DNA of 25,156 bases from a virus: positions 1 through 25,156 of IMG/VR virus record IMGVR_UViG_3300005435_000048; one strand, written 5' to 3'. The translations under genes were made by a program, and so were the position numbers. This document shows, in pieces, positions 6,249 through 12,641 of this stretch. How positions within the stretch are numbered: the stretch's first letter is position 1; every line of letters starts with the position of its first letter. A model generated the notes under the pieces. The model was not told where the DNA came from, did no database searches, and saw only the letters and a list, made by a program, of their open reading frames with translations.

Positions 6249-6763
6249 AAGCATCTAGTGGTGACGATCTACTCCGCTCGTCGTCCGTCTTCGCGGTCAG
6301 CGGGGTTGTTCGCCCCGGCTGTCTCTTGTTCAATTCCCTTTCCGCGTGAGTTGGATTGGAGCGCGGCCGATCAACACGCGCTTGATGTAAGGACGCCGAT
6401 CGTCGGAGCGGATAGCGGTGGCCGTTTCCGGATGCACGCATTTAACCACTGGATCGGTACTACGGCCGAGTCGACGGCGCCTTGGAGCGGGCCTGCAATC
6501 CACCTTGGTTCTTTTTGTCTTTTTTCCCGTGCCCTCGGGGCTTGACTTTCAATTGACCGGGGCGGCAGCGTGGGAGGTGTTAGCTGAATGATGAGGCCTG
6601 CCTTTGAGGAAGTAAAGCCCCACCTTTAAGCTCCCGCAAGTCTCGGTTTTAACAGGGCTTTTACCCCTAAGCGGGTCGCCAGCCACGGCATTATAGTACC
6701 GCGTGCGCCCGCGCGGGGCGTGTTGGGCTTGTCCCCCTATAGACCGCGCCGCGCGTCGATCCA
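6249..6763. other. Gene-poor stretch of about 515 nt, no convincing gene
   Basis: No frame on either strand shows a family, codon bias or Shine-Dalgarno-supported start; the frame at 6767-6549 is probably chance. The stretch holds an interrupted inverted repeat at 6612-6664. It also has a GCCCTCGGGGC hairpin next to a T-rich run (plus strand, about 6506-6542), a CGGGG/CCCCG hairpin near 6300-6320, and a TATAAT on the minus strand near 6690. It could be an origin, a structured RNA or a remnant of an insertion. Confidence 0.4.
6612..6664 (-). repeat. Interrupted inverted repeat
   Basis: On the minus strand GTAAAAGCCC (6664-6655) and GGGCTTTAC (6620-6612) are complementary apart from one extra A. 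The enclosed 34 nt contain TTAA on both sides and a GACTTGCGGGAG segment. A later CTCCC could pair with GGGAG. This supports a folded RNA or a cruciform next to the helicase gene. The function is unknown. Confidence 0.45.
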
Positions 6764-6829
6764 TCACGAAGCGCGACTTCCACGTCGCGACGTATCGAGC
6801 AGCCGGTAGGTGCCACGTTTAGGTTTCAT
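6764..6829 (-). CDS. Possible 21-residue peptide overlapping the helicase stop
   Basis: ATG at 6829 overlaps the helicase TGA (ATGA). It encodes MKPKRGTYRLLDTSRRGSRAS and then stops. The coupling resembles real genes elsewhere in the window, but the peptide is short, basic and unrecognised. It could also be the truncated beginning of a gene lost in the gene-poor stretch that follows. Confidence 0.3.
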   Translation of the reverse strand: MKPKRGTYRLLDTSRRGSRAS

Positions 6830-8271
6830 CGACGCTTCCTACTGTACGCGCGCAGCGCATCCAGTAGCGCGCCTTGCGTGCGGGCTTTTCCGCGCAGTCC
6901 ACCCAACACGGCTTCGTCCGTCGTACCGCGCGCGACTAGGTGGTGTAGGAAGACGCGCTCTGTCTGGCCTTGCCTCCAGATACGCTGGATGAACTGGTCG
7001 TACAGCTCGTAGTTCCACAGTAACGAGTACCAGATGACTGCGCGCCCCGTCTTCTGCAGGTTAAGCCCGTGCGCTACGGACTGCGGCTGCGCGACGATGC
7101 ACGCTAGCTCGCCAGCGTCCCACGCCGCTACGATAGCCGCCGTGTCCTTCATGCTGACGCCCCCACCGACTCTAGGTACGTCACCGTAGCCGGCTTTCTT
7201 CAACGCGCGCTGGATGCGCGCCGCGTCGTGTAGGAACTCGTACGCGATCAACGTCGGGTGGCCCTGTAACTCCCCCATGAGCTCGACTAGTGCGACGCTC
7301 TTCGCGTCGTGGAACTCCTTGACGCGGCGTTTAGCTTCGTTCGGTTGCGCGTCGAGGTAGACGCCGCCGTTCGCCAGTTGGCGCAGCTTGCCCCCCAGGA
7401 CGGCCGCGTTCACCGCCGTAATCGCTTTGTTACGCCCAAACTCCAGTAGGAAGTCGCTCTCGAACTTGTCGTACGCTGCGCTCGCCTTCGGTGGTAGCTC
7501 GACGTAGGTGTTGGACGCGACCAACGCGGGGAGGTCCAGGTAATCGGCGCGGTCCATGCGTAGGATGTACGGCGCAATGGCAGCGTAGATCTTCTCTTCC
7601 GCGCCGGGGCGCGGTACATAGGTGTACCCGCCGAAGCCCGTCTGGTCGAAGTACTGCATCCGGTAGTGCGTGATGTACTTGCCTAGAGATTTCCCTAGGT
7701 CGAGGCAAAAGACCTGCGAGAATAAATCGTGCAATCCATTAGGGGCAGGCGTACCGGTCAGGATGTAGCGCCGCCGGAACTGGTGCAGCATCCGCCGGAT
7801 GATCTTGAATCGAAGAGTGCCGGAGTTCTTCACTAGCGTTGACTCGTCGATGCAGAGTATATCGAACGGCCACTTGTCGCGATTCTTGCCTAGCTTTTCT
7901 TCCAACCATGAGAGACCGTCCGGGTTAATCAGGTAGATGTCGGCCTTGCGCCGCAGCGCGGCGTCCTTGCGCGGTCCGTGCAGTACCTCCATCTTCAGGT
8001 GCTGGAAGTCGCGCCACTTCGTGCGTTCGGCCGGCCAGACTAGGTGAACCACGCGCAGCGGGGCTATGACCAGCATGCCCCTAGTCAGCTTCTGGGAACG
8101 GAGGACGTCGAACGCGGCGAGCGTGATGCTCGTTTTACCTAGGCCTACTCAGCCCGGATCGAGAAAGAGCCCCGCTGCCCCTCGGGACACGAGAAAGCGT
8201 ACAGCCTTCTGAGCGTATGCCTTGGGCTTCCACGGGAGTCCGCTCGAGCCGGGCGATCCTCCGTTATTTTG
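6826..8271 (-). CDS. SF2/SNF2-like helicase, interrupted in Walker A by a stop-containing 9-nt insertion
   Basis: The frame opens at a GTG (8271) overlapping the HNH stop, with GGAG 11 nt upstream. No ATG precedes the P-loop. It reads WKPKAYAQKAVRFLVSRGAA, then GLFLDPG, TGA, V, G, LGKTSITLAAF. The rest is intact: MLVIAPL (Ia), ILCIDESTLVKN (II), YILTGTPAPNG (III), QSVAHGLNLQ (V), QFIQRIWRQGQ (VI). The C-terminus KARTQGALLDALRAYSRKRR is typical. Removing TGA-GTA-GGC gives D-P-G-L-G-K-T and 478 residues. Starting at the ATG at 8076 would leave 416 residues with no ATP site. So either ribosomes bypass the insertion or the gene is dead. TGA at 6826-6828 is its normal stop, so the code is not reassigned. 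Confidence 0.88.
8143..8151 (-). other. 9-nt insertion TGAGTAGGC in the helicase P-loop, candidate translational bypass site
   Basis: On the minus strand the codons run GAT CCG GGC, then TGA GTA GGC, then CTA GGT AAA ACG. The glycine codon before the stop (take-off, 8154-8152) and the last codon of the insertion (landing, 8145-8143) are both GGC. A peptidyl-tRNA-Gly that leaves the first and re-pairs with the second would resume at CTA and make a canonical P-loop. T4 gene 60 uses the same logic: GGA take-off, stop codon next, GGA landing. No experimental evidence exists here. Confidence 0.6.
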
Positions 8272-8917
8272 CACGATTTAATAATCTCCAGCGTTTCCAA
8301 TACAGTCGGACTCGTTTACTGGCGCTTTGACGACGTTCCGGTGTCCAACACTTCTTCAAAGATTCGTGCAGTGCTTTTCGTGATTCTTCGCTCCTATTTT
8401 CATATGTATTTTTACAGGAAGAAGATATCCTACGACGAGCTTCTTCTGTATGGTGTCTGCCAAACATCGGGTGTTTGCTACCTGTACGACCATAAGCAGG
8501 GGACAATGGCCCGTCGCGGCCGTACATTGGGTTTCCGCTGCCGCTTTTCAGTTTACCCCAGGCTCTACGTTGTTCTGGAGTCCAGTAACGCTTGAAGACA
8601 CCTTTTCGTGAAGCATCCATCTGGTTATCACGATTAGTTCCTAGCCACAGGTGATCCGGATTTACACAACGTTTGACGTCACAAGAATGGCATACCATTA
8701 AGCCTTCAGAAATAGGTCCTAGGTACCATAAGTAAATTAAAACATGTACGCGCGAGCTAGTGCCGGGCATGCACCTATGTCTACGCAACCTAGGATAGCC
8801 GTTCGTCCATAATAGCCCCGTCCAAATCCAGCAGCCAGTTATCAGGTCTTCTACAATACAAGATTCTAATTGCTCGATGTAATCGTAGAAGCGTTCTTCG
8901 TCCGAACGATAGGTCAC
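8264..8917 (-). CDS. HNH homing endonuclease with NUMOD3-type repeats
   Basis: 217 aa from a GTG overlapping the VRR-NUC stop. The HNH core reads CWIWTGLLWTNGYPRL, RVHVLIYLWYLGPISEG and LMVCHSCDVKRCVNPDHLWL, followed by GTNRDNQMDASRKG. The middle has NUMOD3-like short repeats (GSGNPMYGRDGPLSPAYGRT; SKHPMFGRHHTEEARRRIS). The C-terminus is basic. It is inserted between the usually adjacent VRR-NUC and helicase genes and is markedly AT-richer than both. Its TAA overlaps the presumed helicase GTG start. About 110 nt downstream is the 9-nt stop-containing insertion in the helicase P-loop, so this enzyme is the candidate agent that brought it. Confidence 0.9.
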   Translation of the reverse strand: MTYRSDEERFYDYIEQLESCIVEDLITGCWIWTGLLWTNGYPRLRRHRCMPGTSSRVHVLIYLWYLGPISEGLMVCHSCDVKRCVNPDHLWLGTNRDNQMDASRKGVFKRYWTPEQRRAWGKLKSGSGNPMYGRDGPLSPAYGRTGSKHPMFGRHHTEEARRRISSSCKNTYENRSEESRKALHESLKKCWTPERRQSASKRVRLYWKRWRLLNRAK

Positions 8918-9243
8918 AGCTTCGCTTTCGCCTTCCCGAAGACGCGCTGTAGCTTCAGCAACTCACCTAGCCACGCGATCGCGGCATCGCTGTCGTCGGT
9001 CCACGTTGCGTATTGCTTACGGTCCACCAATTCTCGAAGGAACTTGTTCTGCAACGGCGTCAGCTCTTCCTTCGGTTTCTTAAATTCGACGAACGCTGCT
9101 ATGCCGTTCGGTAGCAGGAAGAGTTGGTCGGGCCACCCTTTGTGTCCTAGCCCGTCCATCTTGCGGTGCATGATCCCATTCGCGACGGCCCACCGCACGA
9201 CGCGGTCCTCGATCGCCGACTCCTTCTCTCGACGCTTACGCAC
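8914..9243 (-). CDS. VRR-NUC domain nuclease
   Basis: 109 aa from GTG, overlapping the J-domain gene end by 8 nt. Reads ESAIEDRVVRWAVANGIMHR, then KMDGLGHKGWPDQLFLLPNG, then IAAFVEFKKPKEELTPLQNK. It has the E...GWPD...ExK catalytic set of VRR-NUC (PD-(D/E)XK superfamily) enzymes. Stand-alone viral members are structure-specific nucleases and are commonly encoded directly before an SNF2-type helicase. Here the HNH gene separates the two. The TGA overlaps the HNH GTG (GTGA). Confidence 0.92.
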   Translation of the reverse strand: MRKRREKESAIEDRVVRWAVANGIMHRKMDGLGHKGWPDQLFLLPNGIAAFVEFKKPKEELTPLQNKFLRELVDRKQYATWTDDSDAAIAWLGELLKLQRVFGKAKAKL

Positions 9244-9847
9244 TTGTTACCCAAATGAAAGCAGAGGGAGTCTCGTACACGTAACCGTACGCGTCGAAGA
9301 ACTTCCGCACGTCTCGCAGGTTTTCCATCTTAGCTCCCAGCTGCTGCCGGCCGCGCTCCAGCTTATCGATCTCGTAGTCGATCGCCAACAGCACTGGGTC
9401 CTCCGCTTCTCCGCCGTCGCGGTGCATTAGCCGTCTCCGCGCGGACTTGCGGCGGTCTATCAAGGCAGGGAGTTCAACGTCGCGCGTCTTGGTCAGCTCA
9501 GCGATCTTCTCTGCCAAGAATTGCCGTACACGTCCTACCATGTCGACGGTGTCCACGTCTGGGCTATTGTCGATGACGGCAATTAGCACTTCGGTAGCTT
9601 GCGCACGAATGAATTGTTCACGCGCGTCGCCGTAGTTCGCGCTATCCATGACCCCGAACTCATCGTACCGTTTGCGCTTCTCCGGGTCGCGCAGCGTCCG
9701 GTAGGAAGCGTTCAGCCGTTCGAATCGGCCGTGGTCGCCGCCCTTGTCCGGGTGGTGCTGCTGCGCTAGGCGCTTGTATGCGGCGCGGACGTCCTGCTCC
9801 GTCGCGTCGGGGGCGACACCTAGTTCCTGGTAGGGGTCAAGATCCAC
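9236..9847 (-). CDS. J-domain (DnaJ-like) co-chaperone
   Basis: 203 aa from GTG. The N-terminal 65 residues are a full J domain: DPYQELGVAPDATEQDVRAA, YKRLAQQHHPDKGGD (HPD tripeptide), FERLNASYRTLRDPEKRKRY. The remainder lacks the G/F, Zn-finger and C-terminal domains of DnaJ. It is instead helical and charged, with a coiled coil near residues 145-190 (VLLAIDYEIDKLERGRQQLG). It should recruit host DnaK; in lambda-like systems such recruitment remodels replication complexes. Its position between two nucleases and upstream of the helicase fits a replication role. Confidence 0.9.
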   Translation of the reverse strand: MDLDPYQELGVAPDATEQDVRAAYKRLAQQHHPDKGGDHGRFERLNASYRTLRDPEKRKRYDEFGVMDSANYGDAREQFIRAQATEVLIAVIDNSPDVDTVDMVGRVRQFLAEKIAELTKTRDVELPALIDRRKSARRRLMHRDGGEAEDPVLLAIDYEIDKLERGRQQLGAKMENLRDVRKFFDAYGYVYETPSAFIWVTSA

Positions 9848-9848
9848 G

Positions 9849-10613
9849 TCAGTACACGCAGGGGCCAGATTTCGCCTTGCTGAACGCGCACCAACGACAC
9901 TGGGGGCCGGGCCTAGGGGCGAATACCGCGTCGTTGAGCATCGGCGTTATGCGCTGCTCCCAGAGCTTGATCAACTTCGGCAACTCGGCGCGCTTGAAGA
10001 CCCCCTCCTTGGGATCATCCGGAGCGATCAACCCTTGGTCAAGGTACCAGAGCCGAGTATCTGCTGTCGCCGCTTGCGGGTAACGTAGGAATGCGCCGAT
10101 GGCGTAGAGTTCCAGTTGCTCATCGTAATCGTCGCGCGGGCGCCCGGTCTTATGATCGATTACCTTGACGACCGGCGCCTTTATCGTCGGGGGCAGCAAT
10201 AGATCGATCTTGATGCGGACCCAAGCCCGGTTCCAGTCGCGCCAATCGCACGCGTCCCACTGCGAGGTGAACGCCAGCATCAATTCCGTCTCGACGCCCT
10301 TCGTCTTGCGTGCGGCAGCGAACTCTTTAGTGAAATTCCCAAGTTCCTCCGGTAGCTTGCCCTTCTTAAGCAGCTCTACCGTCCCGTTCGCATGCGCCGG
10401 GGCTAGGGCTTTGAACTCCGTCGCGGGGGGCGCCGTACCCTTGACCGCGTGCTCCGCCATCAGGTGGATGTCCGATCCACGGTCCATCGCCGTGCTGCCT
10501 GGTTCCTGCCGCTTCTCGATGAACTTGTACTTCGCTAGCGCGGGGCACTTCTCGTACGTCGAATAACGTGAGTACGACCAACTCTTGATTCTTTCAACTC
10601 GTTTTGTCGGCAC
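9849..10613 (-). CDS. PD-(D/E)XK nuclease, RecB/Cas4-like
   Basis: 254 aa from GTG. The RecB-family nuclease order is seen. SWSYSRYSTYEKCPALAKYK is the N-terminal substrate segment. DRGSDIHLMAEHAV has the His before the core. VRIKIDLLLPP with VVKVIDHKTGRPRD gives the D and DxK catalytic residues. QLELYAIGAFLRYP is the Q-x3-Y helix. C-terminal CRWCAFSKAKSGPC, with YSTYEKC, could form the Fe-S or zinc cluster of the AddB/Cas4 type. Such phage nucleases act in recombination or end processing with the helicase and polymerase nearby. Confidence 0.9.
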   Translation of the reverse strand: MPTKRVERIKSWSYSRYSTYEKCPALAKYKFIEKRQEPGSTAMDRGSDIHLMAEHAVKGTAPPATEFKALAPAHANGTVELLKKGKLPEELGNFTKEFAAARKTKGVETELMLAFTSQWDACDWRDWNRAWVRIKIDLLLPPTIKAPVVKVIDHKTGRPRDDYDEQLELYAIGAFLRYPQAATADTRLWYLDQGLIAPDDPKEGVFKRAELPKLIKLWEQRITPMLNDAVFAPRPGPQCRWCAFSKAKSGPCVY

Positions 10614-10938
10614 TACCAGCTCCCTGGAGGGGTTCTTTTTGTTGTGTTTCGGATATCCCTAGTCGGATGGTAAATTCTATAGCTACGGCGGTCGCGGCGT
10701 GCTGGTGATCGATCAAGGCCCACCGTTGCGCGTCGCTGGCCAACCGAGCGGATAGCTCGCACGCTACCACGCTAAACGCTTTGAAAATGCCCTCCGTCGA
10801 TGTGGGGTAACGGTCCAGCACCAGCAGGATTCGGTCCGCCACGTCGAGGGGGCACACTTCCTCACGACAGTTCCCAGCGTGTACGTCGATAGCGGAGTCG
10901 AGCTTACGCAATTCACGTAACTGGTGCAGCACTGTCAT
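10594..10938 (-). CDS. Hypothetical helical protein
   Basis: 114 aa from an ATG overlapping the preceding stop (ATGA). The upstream in-frame ATG is rejected because it would run through the previous gene. The helical content contains LHQLRELRKLDSAIDVHAGN and a segment with VADRILLVLDRYP and LSARLASDAQRWALIDHQHA. Function unknown. It overlaps the RecB-like nuclease start by 20 nt. Confidence 0.55.
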   Translation of the reverse strand: MTVLHQLRELRKLDSAIDVHAGNCREEVCPLDVADRILLVLDRYPTSTEGIFKAFSVVACELSARLASDAQRWALIDHQHAATAVAIEFTIRLGISETQQKEPLQGAGSADKTS

Positions 10939-11138
10939 CGAAGCAGCTCCTTGATTTCCGGGGGTATTCTCGGCAGTGGCGCCCACGCTACGTAGCCACC
11001 CGCGTCGTTGGTAAGCACCCCAATTACCGCGACGCCGCCGCGCGTCAGCAGGATGCACTTATGCCCGCGCGGCATGGTAGCTAGCGGCTGGAACGTCGAG
11101 TCGTCGGTAGTAACGGGGTCAAATAATAGTTCCATCAC
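10935..11138 (-). CDS. Hypothetical small protein
   Basis: 67 aa, beginning GTGATG, so either the GTG or the ATG at 11135 can start; both overlap the nicotinamidase stop. Beta-rich centre GHKCILLTRGGVAVIGVLTN, then AGGYVAWAPLPRIP. Not recognised. The stop overlaps the next ATG (ATGA). Confidence 0.6.
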   Translation of the reverse strand: MMELLFDPVTTDDSTFQPLATMPRGHKCILLTRGGVAVIGVLTNDAGGYVAWAPLPRIPPEIKELLR

Positions 11139-11704
11139 CGCACCCAGTGGACGGTGCGCGCTCGCGCTCCGGCGGCGTACATCTCCGTCAGCGCGCGCTC
11201 TCCGTCGTCCGACTTAACGTTCACCGCAGCGACCGCGTCGCAGAGTAGCACGGTCTCGAAGCCCAGCTTGAGCGCGTCCAGCACCGTCGCTCGCACGCAG
11301 TAGTCGGTAGCTAGCCCGCCGACGAATAGGCGACGCGTACCGTAGCTCAGCAAGTTGCTCGCTAAGTCGGTGTCCTCGAAGCCAGAGTAGGCGTCCTTAG
11401 CGGGATGCTGTCCTTTCTGCACCAGCGTTCCGTAGGTCGTGCCGAGCGGGTAAGCTAGCGCCGCGCCGTTCGTTCCGCGCACGCAGTGCGCCGGCCACGT
11501 ACCGCCGTACTCCTTGAATGAACAGTGGTCGACCGGGTGCCAGCACATGGTCAGGAAGATTGGTAGCTTGCGCTCTTGGAACTGCATCGCTAGGCCGTGC
11601 AGCGGCGCGACTACGCAGCCACCGTAGGGCACGGGCAGCGTGCCGGTGATGAAGTCGTTCTGCACGTCGACGATGATCAACGCGTCGGTGGATTCAGTCT
11701 TCAT
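11135..11704 (-). CDS. pncA: Nicotinamidase / isochorismatase-family hydrolase
   Basis: 189 aa. The cysteine-hydrolase fold is clear: ALIIVDVQNDFITGTLPV (catalytic Asp), CWHPVDHCSF and WPAHCVRGTNGA (metal site and substrate loop), LVQKGQHP (catalytic Lys), and GGLATDYCVRATVLDAL (nucleophilic Cys). WPAHC and the metal-site layout favour nicotinamidase, which turns nicotinamide into nicotinate for NAD salvage. One oddity: the usual metal-ligand Asp in D-W-H-P is Cys here (C-W-H-P). Phage nicotinamidases could rebuild NAD after host NAD-depleting defences; that link is an inference. No partner NAD-synthesis gene is seen nearby. The stop overlaps the next GTG/ATG. Confidence 0.85.
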   Translation of the reverse strand: MKTESTDALIIVDVQNDFITGTLPVPYGGCVVAPLHGLAMQFQERKLPIFLTMCWHPVDHCSFKEYGGTWPAHCVRGTNGAALAYPLGTTYGTLVQKGQHPAKDAYSGFEDTDLASNLLSYGTRRLFVGGLATDYCVRATVLDALKLGFETVLLCDAVAAVNVKSDDGERALTEMYAAGARARTVHWVR

Positions 11705-11713
11705 ACGCTGTCC

Positions 11714-12169
11714 TTAGTGTGCTTGAAATCGCCGAGCGTACTCGGTACGGCAGATATTCCACGTATCCAAGTCTCGGTACATAGGGTGTTCTGGAGAACG
11801 AAATTGCGCACCGTGTCGTTGGTCATGGTACTTCTTATGAACTCGGTCACGAAATACTGGGATTATATCTTGCACATCCCCGCCCACTAACGCACGCTCG
11901 AACATGGCGCAGAGTGCTTCTATGGGGTAATACTGCTCTACCCATTGCCACATCTCCACCCACCGATCATCGCCCCACTTTCCATTTGCAGAAAACCACT
12001 TTTCTGGGGTGTCGCCGTACAGGTGCTCCATCCGAATGCAAGCAATACTTACGATCTTTGCTAATTGAGGATTTTTAGCCCATGGCATCTTTGGGTTTTT
12101 GTTTCCATGTTTGCCCGGTTGTTTGAATCTTTTTGATTTTCTTAGATCCTCGATGGCGTTGTACGTCAT
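11714..12169 (-). CDS. Hypothetical protein, low-GC, Trp-rich
   Basis: 151 aa. Opens with a basic segment (DLRKSKRFKQPGKHGNKNPK). The middle is Trp-rich (EKWFSANGKWGDDRWVEMWQ, then WVEQYYPIEALCAMF), and the end has CRTEYARRFQAH. No catalytic motif recognised. It is 13 nt downstream of the preceding gene, of almost equal length and similar AT-rich composition. The two may have entered as one unit. Confidence 0.6.
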   Translation of the reverse strand: MTYNAIEDLRKSKRFKQPGKHGNKNPKMPWAKNPQLAKIVSIACIRMEHLYGDTPEKWFSANGKWGDDRWVEMWQWVEQYYPIEALCAMFERALVGGDVQDIIPVFRDRVHKKYHDQRHGAQFRSPEHPMYRDLDTWNICRTEYARRFQAH

Positions 12170-12182
12170 GGTCTATTCTCCT

Positions 12183-12641
12183 TTACTTAACAGTTTTCCA
12201 ATCACTTCCAGCATCGAGTTTGCGCATCCTCAGCCTTACTCTTCCTGCTGCGCTGAACCTTCGCAGTTCTCCGGTCTCTGTCATTTCCGACCGACGAGCA
12301 AACTTTTCATCAGATACCTCGTCGCGTTTCGCTTTATCCCGTAATGAGCGAGTCGACGGCTTGGAACGCACTAACAGTCGCAGTGCCGATTCGAACTTAC
12401 CTTCCCATAGTAGATCAGATACCACGCTAAATCTTTTCCCCATGTAAGTTCTACTATAGAAAGAGCACCCATGATGCTGCTTTCTAGTTCTCACCATCTT
12501 CATTACGCGTAAAATGATGTCGTTCGTTGTTTCGCCGGTCTCCGTTATCACTTCCACGAAAGTAGGAAAAGTCGACGGACCTGGAATCATCTCTTTGTTC
12601 TTCCATGCCTCGATCAATGCTTCAGCGAAGCGGCGTTCCAT
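12183..12641 (-). CDS. Hypothetical protein, low-GC
   Basis: 152 aa from the ATG at 12641, which overlaps the polymerase stop. No family recognised. N-terminal helix RRFAEALIEAWKNKEMIPG, middle segment TGETTNDIILRVMKMVRTRK, and a basic C-terminus with GELRRFSAAGRVRLRMRKLD. Base composition is visibly more AT-rich than the flanking polymerase and nicotinamidase genes. Together with the next gene it looks like a transferred pair. Confidence 0.6.
   Translation of the reverse strand: MERRFAEALIEAWKNKEMIPGPSTFPTFVEVITETGETTNDIILRVMKMVRTRKQHHGCSFYSRTYMGKRFSVVSDLLWEGKFESALRLLVRSKPSTRSLRDKAKRDEVSDEKFARRSEMTETGELRRFSAAGRVRLRMRKLDAGSDWKTVK

Noticed and set aside
6249-6763. Group I intron behind the helicase
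   Set aside because: Only a weak resemblance to one core segment. Matching core partners and split exons were not found, so it is not annotated as an intron.
6549-6767. A 72-codon gene in the gene-poor stretch
   Set aside because: No Shine-Dalgarno-supported family or motif. It runs through the inverted repeat and looks like a chance frame.
8149-8151. TGA reassigned to an amino acid in this phage
   Set aside because: TGA ends the helicase itself (6826), the polymerase, the HD nucleotidase neighbours and many other genes, so the code is standard.
8143-8151. A group I or group II intron in the helicase P-loop
   Set aside because: Only 9 nt are extra; no intron could be that short. A scar of a former intron remains possible but is not separately supported.
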